From contig JAFQNL010000022.1 in the NCBI GenBank assembly GCA_017395935.1, forward strand, positions 1 through 63,441: DNA of 63,441 bases, given 5' to 3'. The notes under the pieces were generated by a model. It was not told where the DNA came from and did not search any database. It saw only the letters and a list, made by a program, of their open reading frames with translations. Origin of the DNA: Oscillospiraceae bacterium (GTDB lineage Bacteria; Bacillota; Clostridia; Oscillospirales; Oscillospiraceae). The position numbers were made by a program, and so were the translations under genes. Numbering within the stretch: the first letter of the stretch is position 1; each line of letters begins with the position of its first letter. Shown here in pieces: positions 59,175 through 63,441 of this stretch.

Positions 59175-60173
59175 ATGAAGCACATGAAATCTATTTTTGG
59201 AGTTATTCTCTCACTGGTCCTCTCTCTCTCTCTCGTGGCCTGTGGCCAGGGTGTGACTGCTCCTTCCGGCGAGACGGCTCTGGCAGAAGGCGGTGTCCTC
59301 TACCTCAAGGTCAACCCCGAGATCGCCGTGGCTTATGACGCCGACGGCAACGTTACCTCCGTTAACAGCCGCAACGCTGACGCCTCCGCTCTGCTGGAAG
59401 GATACACCGGTTTTGAAGGCAAGTCCACCCGCGAAGTTGTCTCCGAGCTGGTCACTCTGATCGGAGATGCCGGTTATTTCGTGGAAGAGATTGAAGGCGA
59501 AAAGCGGCAGATCACCATCGAGATTGAGTCCGGCTCTGTTCTTCCCAGCGAGACCTTCCTGGATGAGGTAGTAGCCGACGTCAAGCTCTGCATCAGCACC
59601 AACGATTGGTCCAACCCCATCGCTCTGGAAGGCACCACCATCTACGGTATGTCCGACTACGTTGATACCGACTACGGTCCCAACAATGACGGCGTCACCG
59701 ACTTCGGTCCCACCGACTACAATGATACCGACTACGGTCCCAACAATGACGGCGTCACCGACTTCGGTCCCACCGACTACAATGATACCGACTATGGCCC
59801 CAACAATGACGGCGTCACCGACTTTGGTCCCACCGATTACGACGATACCGACTACGGCCCCAACAATGACGGCGTCACCGACTTCGGTCCCACCGACTAC
59901 AATGATACCGACTACGGCCCCAACAATGACGGCGTCACCGACTATGACGACACCGACTACGGCCCCAACAACGACGGTGTCACCGACTATGACGACACCG
60001 ACTACGGCCCCAACAACGACGGTGTCACCGACTACGACGATACCGACTACGGCCCCAACAACGACGGCGTCACCGACTACGACAAGGCTTCCGACTACGA
60101 CAAGGCTTCCGACTACGGAAACTCTGGCTATGACAAGTCTTCTGACTACGGAGACTCTGACTATGACGATTAA
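59175..60173 (+). CDS. Lipoprotein with RsgI-type outer domain and DTDYGPNNDGVTD repeats
   Basis: A 332-residue protein. MKHMKSIFGVILSLVLSLSLVAC is a lipoprotein signal with Cys23 lipidated. Residues ~40-155 match the outer domain of RsgI: VLYLKVNPEIAVAYDADGNV with Asn47-Pro48, then NSRNADASALLEGYTGF, without any sigma-binding domain. From about residue 163 come tandem repeats: DTDYGPNNDGVTDFGPTDYN (20 residues, four or so copies), then DTDYGPNNDGVTDYD (15 residues, three or four copies) and a DYDKAS tail. NNDGVTD resembles the calcium loops of thrombospondin type 3 repeats. The ATG has AAAAAGGAGAA. Its last bases overlap the VTC gene. Confidence 0.85.
   Translation: MKHMKSIFGVILSLVLSLSLVACGQGVTAPSGETALAEGGVLYLKVNPEIAVAYDADGNVTSVNSRNADASALLEGYTGFEGKSTREVVSELVTLIGDAGYFVEEIEGEKRQITIEIESGSVLPSETFLDEVVADVKLCISTNDWSNPIALEGTTIYGMSDYVDTDYGPNNDGVTDFGPTDYNDTDYGPNNDGVTDFGPTDYNDTDYGPNNDGVTDFGPTDYDDTDYGPNNDGVTDFGPTDYNDTDYGPNNDGVTDYDDTDYGPNNDGVTDYDDTDYGPNNDGVTDYDDTDYGPNNDGVTDYDKASDYDKASDYGNSGYDKSSDYGDSDYDD
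59664..60081 (+). repeat. Tandem 60-bp then 45-bp coding repeats
   Basis: Four or so nearly identical 60-bp units (59664 to about 59940), then three to four 45-bp units that lack the 15-bp FGPTD portion. Codons are mostly identical between units, which points to recent expansion by slippage or unequal exchange. Confidence 0.88.
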
Positions 60174-60861
60174 AGAGAAAGCTCCCCTTCGGTTTCGCCA
60201 TGAATGGAAGCATCTCATCTCTCCTCAGGACGATCTCTTAATCAGCCAGCGGCTGAGAAAACTCTTCCCCCATGATCCCCATGCTGGCTCACACGGTTTC
60301 TACCGTGTGAGCAGCCTTTATTTTGACACTCCTTATGATAAGGCTCTACGGGAAAAGGTGGACGGCGTAAACCGGCGAGAGAAGTTCCGCCTGCGCCACT
60401 ACAACGATGATCTGTCCTTTATTCGTCTGGAGCGAAAGATGAAGTCCTCTGGACTCTGCGCAAAACAGAGTGCCAGACTCTCATTGGAAGAAACCCGGCG
60501 TCTTCTGGAAGGAGATTATGACTTTCTCCTTCAGCGGGAAGAGCCTCTGCTGATCGATTTCTATAGCAAACTCAAGGGACAGATGCTCCGGCCTCGGACG
60601 CTGGTTGTCTATGACCGCGAGCCCTTCCTCTATGCGCCCGGAAATGTCCGGATCACCTTGGACAGAAATCTTCGCACCGGTCTCGCTTCGACCGACTTTC
60701 TCTCTCCTCCACCCTTCCCCGCTCCGGTTTCTGACGGATTGACGGTTCTGGAGGTTAAATACGACAATTTTCTGCCTGAGATCGTTCAAATGACAGTACA
60801 GACGCCTGACAGACGTGCAGGCGCTTATTCCAAATACGCCGTCTGCCGGCGTTACGACTGA
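60163..60861 (+). CDS. VTC-domain polyphosphate polymerase-like protein
   Basis: A 232-residue protein with the tunnel fold of the VTC domain. FRHEWKHLISPQDDLLISQRLRKLF is the N-terminal Lys/Arg-rich strand, SLYFDTPYDKALREKVDGVNRREKFRLRHYN and LERKMKSSGLCAKQSARL provide the phosphate-binding basic residues, VRITLDRNLRTG and LTVLEVKYDNFLPEIV the acidic metal ligands. In yeast, VTC polymerises phosphate from ATP; in bacteria small VTC proteins of this kind occur next to DUF4956 and CotH. The start at 60163 overlaps the lipoprotein gene by 11 bases; the open frame further up is a shadow of the repeats. Confidence 0.87.
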   Translation: MTIKEKAPLRFRHEWKHLISPQDDLLISQRLRKLFPHDPHAGSHGFYRVSSLYFDTPYDKALREKVDGVNRREKFRLRHYNDDLSFIRLERKMKSSGLCAKQSARLSLEETRRLLEGDYDFLLQREEPLLIDFYSKLKGQMLRPRTLVVYDREPFLYAPGNVRITLDRNLRTGLASTDFLSPPPFPAPVSDGLTVLEVKYDNFLPEIVQMTVQTPDRRAGAYSKYAVCRRYD

Positions 60862-60884
60862 CAAGTCGAAAAGGAGGTTCCCTT

Positions 60885-61565
60885 ATGACGGCATTTACCT
60901 TTCAGGATATTTTTAAGTCCAGTTTTCTGGAACAGGCAAACGCTATCTCTCTGTTGGATATGGTGCTGACGCTGCTGCTGTCCTTTGCGCTGGGCCTGTT
61001 CATCTTCTTTATTTACCGCAAATGCTATTCAGGTGTCATGTATTCCGCCAGCTTTGGAGTGACTCTGATTGCCCTGACTATGATCACCGCACTGCTTATT
61101 CTGGCTGTGACCAGCAATATCGTTCTCTCTCTGGGTATGGTGGGCGCTCTCTCCATCGTCAGATTCCGGACCGCCATCAAAGACCCATCAGATATTGCCT
61201 TTCTCTTCTGGGCGATTGCTGCAGGCATCGTGCTGGCCGCAGGTTTTCTCCCGCTGGCCGTCGTCGGAAGTCTTCTGATCGGCCTGATGATGCTCTTTTT
61301 CTCTTCCCGGGACAGCAGCGACCGGCCTTATATCCTTATTCTTCACTGCGACAGTCCTGCTTCGGAGCAGGCTGCCCGGAAATATGTCAGTCAGCAGGTG
61401 AAGAAGCTTTCTCTCAAGAGCAAGAGCGTATCTCCCAATCTCATCGAGCTCAACTATGAGATTCGACTGAACGAGGGAGTTACCGACTTTATCAATGAGT
61501 TGGCTGCCATGGATGGCGTGAGCCATACTGTCATGGTCTCCTATAACGGAGACTATATGAGCTAA
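60885..61565 (+). CDS. DUF4956-family membrane protein
   Basis: A 226-residue protein with four membrane helices in the first ~145 residues (LTLLLSFALGLFIFFIYRKCY, ASFGVTLIALTMITALLILAVTS, LGMVGALSIVRFRTAIKDPSDIAFLFWAIAAG) and a cytoplasmic alpha/beta domain afterwards. GMVGALSIVRFRTAIKDPSD is the DUF4956 hallmark. The family almost always lies beside VTC genes and is likely the membrane channel or scaffold for polyphosphate made by VTC. It is preceded by AAAAGGAGG and ends 4 bases before the CotH gene. Confidence 0.88.
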   Translation: MTAFTFQDIFKSSFLEQANAISLLDMVLTLLLSFALGLFIFFIYRKCYSGVMYSASFGVTLIALTMITALLILAVTSNIVLSLGMVGALSIVRFRTAIKDPSDIAFLFWAIAAGIVLAAGFLPLAVVGSLLIGLMMLFFSSRDSSDRPYILILHCDSPASEQAARKYVSQQVKKLSLKSKSVSPNLIELNYEIRLNEGVTDFINELAAMDGVSHTVMVSYNGDYMS

Positions 61566-61569
61566 CGCT

Positions 61570-62964
61570 ATGATCCTCCACAAATGGATTGACCGGCTCT
61601 GTGCCGGCGTTATGGCATTAGCTGTGATCGCCGCGCTGCTGTTTATGAACGGTGAGCGGTTGGGTATTACTCCCTCCAGCAGTGCGCCGGGCTACGAGAG
61701 GAGGCTCTTTGACCCCTCCTATGTCCATCAGATCGACATCATAATAGACGATTGGCCGGGATTTCTGGCTGAGGCCTCAGAGGAGAATTACCATTCCTGC
61801 ACGCTGGTCATTGACGGAGAGCAGTTTTCCAACGTAGGCCTCCGGGTCAAGGGTAACAACTCCAGGCGGCTGACAGAAAAATATGGCCACGAGCGATACA
61901 GCCTGAAGGTAGAGTTCGATCAATACCAGTACTCCAGTTACTATGGGCTGGATAAATTCTCGCTGGATTCCTCCTTTCAGGACAACAGCTATCTGAAAAG
62001 CTGGATCGTCTATGACATGATGGAGTATATGGATGTGCCCACACCTCTGCGCAGCTACACCTGGGTCCGGGTAAATGGTCAGGACTGGGGGCTTTTCCTG
62101 GCCATCGAAGAGCCGGAAGAGGCCTTCGCCCGGAGAAATTTCGGTCGCAATCACGGCCAGCTCTATAAGCCAGACTATAGAAGACTGGATGATGAGAACG
62201 CAGACGTAGCTCTGAAGTACATTGATGACAATCCGGAAAGCTATGACAACATTTTCCGAAACGCCAAATTCAAGCCCACAGAAGAGGATATGGCCCGGCT
62301 GATCCGGGCCCTCGAGATTCTTTCCACCGGCGAAGAATTGGAGCAGGCAGTCAATGTGGAAGAAGTTTTACGCTACTTTACCGTTCAGGTCTTTGTCGTC
62401 AATCTTGACAGCTATCTGGGCAAGACAGGACACAATTACTTTCTTTACGAAGAGGACGGCAAGCTTTCCATTCTCCCCTGGGACTACAATCTGGCTTTTG
62501 CCACCTATTCGCTTGGGATGCCAGATCCTATCAACGACGCCGAGCTCTACGTCAACTACCCAATAAACACCCCCGCCAGCGGCGAAGTTATGAGAAACCG
62601 GCCGCTATATCACAATCTGATGAAGAATAACACCATCTTCCATCGGTATCACCAGCTCTTTGATCTGCTCATCTCCAGTTACTTTGAAAGCGGGCATTTT
62701 GAAGAAATGGTGACCGAGACCAGAGCGCTCATTGATCCCTACGTCCAGAAGGATCCTACTGCCTTCTGCAGCTTTGAAGATTATCAGCTGGCCGCTGACA
62801 CCATCACCCGGTTCTGCCTCCTCCGGGCCGAGAGTGTCCGGGGCCAGTTGGAGGGAACTATTCCAGCCACCATTGCCGCTCAGGCAAATGACAAGAGTTC
62901 CTTTATTGATGCCTCCTCAATTTGGCTGCCGGATATAGGTGAGATCGCGGATTTGGAAGACTAA
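61570..62964 (+). CDS. CotH-family secreted/membrane-anchored protein kinase
   Basis: A 464-residue protein with an uncleaved signal anchor (residues ~10-28, LCAGVMALAVIAALLFM). GLRVKGNNSRRLTEKYGHERYSLKVEFDQY provides the N-lobe lysine region. NSYLKSWIVYDMMEYMDVPTPLRSYTWVRVNGQDWGLFLAIEEPEEAFARRNF is the CotH core, and LSILPWDYNLAFATY carries the DxN-type metal site. CotH in Bacillus is an atypical kinase that phosphorylates spore coat proteins. Here the outside domain could phosphorylate the repeat proteins of the locus; that is inference. There is no clear ribosome site: the ATG follows the DUF4956 stop by 4 bases, suggesting coupling. Confidence 0.88.
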   Translation: MILHKWIDRLCAGVMALAVIAALLFMNGERLGITPSSSAPGYERRLFDPSYVHQIDIIIDDWPGFLAEASEENYHSCTLVIDGEQFSNVGLRVKGNNSRRLTEKYGHERYSLKVEFDQYQYSSYYGLDKFSLDSSFQDNSYLKSWIVYDMMEYMDVPTPLRSYTWVRVNGQDWGLFLAIEEPEEAFARRNFGRNHGQLYKPDYRRLDDENADVALKYIDDNPESYDNIFRNAKFKPTEEDMARLIRALEILSTGEELEQAVNVEEVLRYFTVQVFVVNLDSYLGKTGHNYFLYEEDGKLSILPWDYNLAFATYSLGMPDPINDAELYVNYPINTPASGEVMRNRPLYHNLMKNNTIFHRYHQLFDLLISSYFESGHFEEMVTETRALIDPYVQKDPTAFCSFEDYQLAADTITRFCLLRAESVRGQLEGTIPATIAAQANDKSSFIDASSIWLPDIGEIADLED

Positions 62965-63038
62965 ACAGCCTAACAGACAGAACAAAAGCCCCCAGCCGTT
63001 TCCGTGATGTTCTTAACGGAGAATTAGTGGGTGGTATG

Positions 63039-63068
63039 TAACCGGAAGGTGTAAAAACCTTCCGGTTA
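63039..63068. terminator. Terminator between the CotH operon and the recombinase
   Basis: Twelve-bp perfect stem (63039-63050 with 63057-63068) followed on the plus strand by TTACTTTTT, close to the recombinase stop codon. It can end both convergent transcripts. Confidence 0.78.
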
Positions 63069-63075
63069 TTACTTT

Positions 63076-63441
63076 TTATGCTGTTTTCGCTGTGGACCGT
63101 GCGAGAACTTCCATTGCGGGGACACCTTCCTGTTCGGGAAGTCGGAAGGCGTAGTGTATGCGGATCGGGTTTCCTGCTGTTCGTGAGTATTTCTCGAACT
63201 TTTCGTACACCTCTATCCTGCGGATGAATACTCGCAGCAGTTCGGGTGTCAGCTCCGTCATCTTAATATACTGCTTGGCATTGCGGATAAATTCTTGTAT
63301 GCATTGATCTCGCATATCCATTCTTTCGATGCTCTCCGCAAGCTCCTGCAACTCCCGTTTCTTCTCCGCCTGCTCCTGTTCATATCCGTTTGCCATCGAG
63401 TCGTAGCGTTCGGGAGTGATTCTTCCCGATACTCTGTCCTC
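63076..63441 (-). CDS. Large serine recombinase, C-terminal part (cut by window edge)
   Basis: The frame is open through the right edge; the visible 121 residues begin EDRVSGRITPERYDSMANGYEQEQ and run through a coiled, charged stretch AEKKRELQELAESIERMD. They end with TELTPELLRVFIRRIEVYEKF ... IRIHYAFRLPEQEG. This is the C-terminal domain (DUF4368 type) of large serine site-specific recombinases such as those of Tn4451/Tn916-like elements in clostridia. The catalytic N-terminal domain lies beyond the window. It probably excises or integrates a mobile element whose left end is near here. Confidence 0.85.
   Translation of the reverse strand, partial: EDRVSGRITPERYDSMANGYEQEQAEKKRELQELAESIERMDMRDQCIQEFIRNAKQYIKMTELTPELLRVFIRRIEVYEKFEKYSRTAGNPIRIHYAFRLPEQEGVPAMEVLARSTAKTA

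Noticed and set aside
59662-60162. A Thr/Pro/Met-rich repetitive protein in frame with VTC
   Set aside because: It is the other reading frame of the lipoprotein repeats. The lipoprotein has a signal peptide and a ribosome site; the VTC product starts cleanly at 60163.
1-63441. tRNA, rRNA or other stable RNA genes, and origins of replication
   Set aside because: I looked for cloverleaf ends, rRNA strings and DnaA-box clusters and saw none; a covariance search would be needed to exclude weak candidates.

Overview
The window reads as chromosomal DNA of a strictly anaerobic, GC-rich Gram-positive bacterium, most likely a gut clostridium of the Oscillospiraceae or a close relative. This is inferred from gene content and style: strong GGAGG-type ribosome sites, near-consensus TTGACA/TATAAT promoters, an alaS T-box leader, oxygen-sensitive ribonucleotide reductase (NrdD/NrdG), 2-hydroxyacyl-CoA-dehydratase-type proteins and a SigI/RsgI pair. 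Species cannot be fixed from the sequence alone. I saw no rRNA, tRNA or CRISPR array.

Layout. 1-11.9 kb: the end of a polar amino-acid ABC ATPase, then mostly minus-strand housekeeping genes: flavodoxin-like, VOC, cytidylate-kinase-like, GNAT, thioredoxin reductase, NrdD and NrdG (with two NrdR-box-like sites and a perfect promoter between them), an SDR, a PepV-like dipeptidase, a transglutaminase-like protein and a DUF819 membrane protein. 12.3-16.1 kb, plus strand: an allulose-3-epimerase-type enzyme, a PlsC acyltransferase with a possible upstream small ORF, and a GltS-like symporter. 16.2-23.2 kb: a BlaI/M56 sensor pair with a large palindromic operator, HIT protein, alaS with a T-box, and an EamA exporter. 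23.3-31.7 kb: a nucleoside-type BMP ABC importer with deoC, CYTH and HAD genes upstream, which fits nucleoside uptake and deoxyribose catabolism, then a DEDDh exonuclease. 31.9-43.5 kb: DEAD-box helicase, a run of AT-rich palindromes, a 1720-residue helicase/nuclease, a BspA-like leucine-rich repeat protein, a GreA-type factor and Tex. 44.0-51.5 kb: a MarR-controlled heterodimeric ABC exporter, an rRNA/tRNA methyltransferase and a TetR-controlled flavoprotein/DUF1295 operon. 51.7-57.1 kb: a dehydratase-activase system split over two genes, with a partial duplication at its 3' end, and a phosphoribosyltransferase-like protein.

57.3-63.0 kb is the most unusual region. It encodes SigI, its membrane anti-sigma factor RsgI with a very acidic repetitive outer tail, and then, after a promoter-like gap, a lipoprotein carrying a second RsgI-type outer domain plus DTDYGPNNDGVTD-type repeats, a VTC polyphosphate-polymerase-like protein, a DUF4956 membrane protein and a CotH-type kinase. 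I read it as one envelope-signalling and surface-phosphate system: RsgI senses outside, SigI switches on the second operon, and the lipoprotein may be the substrate or calcium-binding partner of the VTC/CotH enzymes. That functional link is inference.

The right edge (from about 63.07 kb) carries the C-terminal end of a large serine recombinase, so an integrated mobile element probably begins there.
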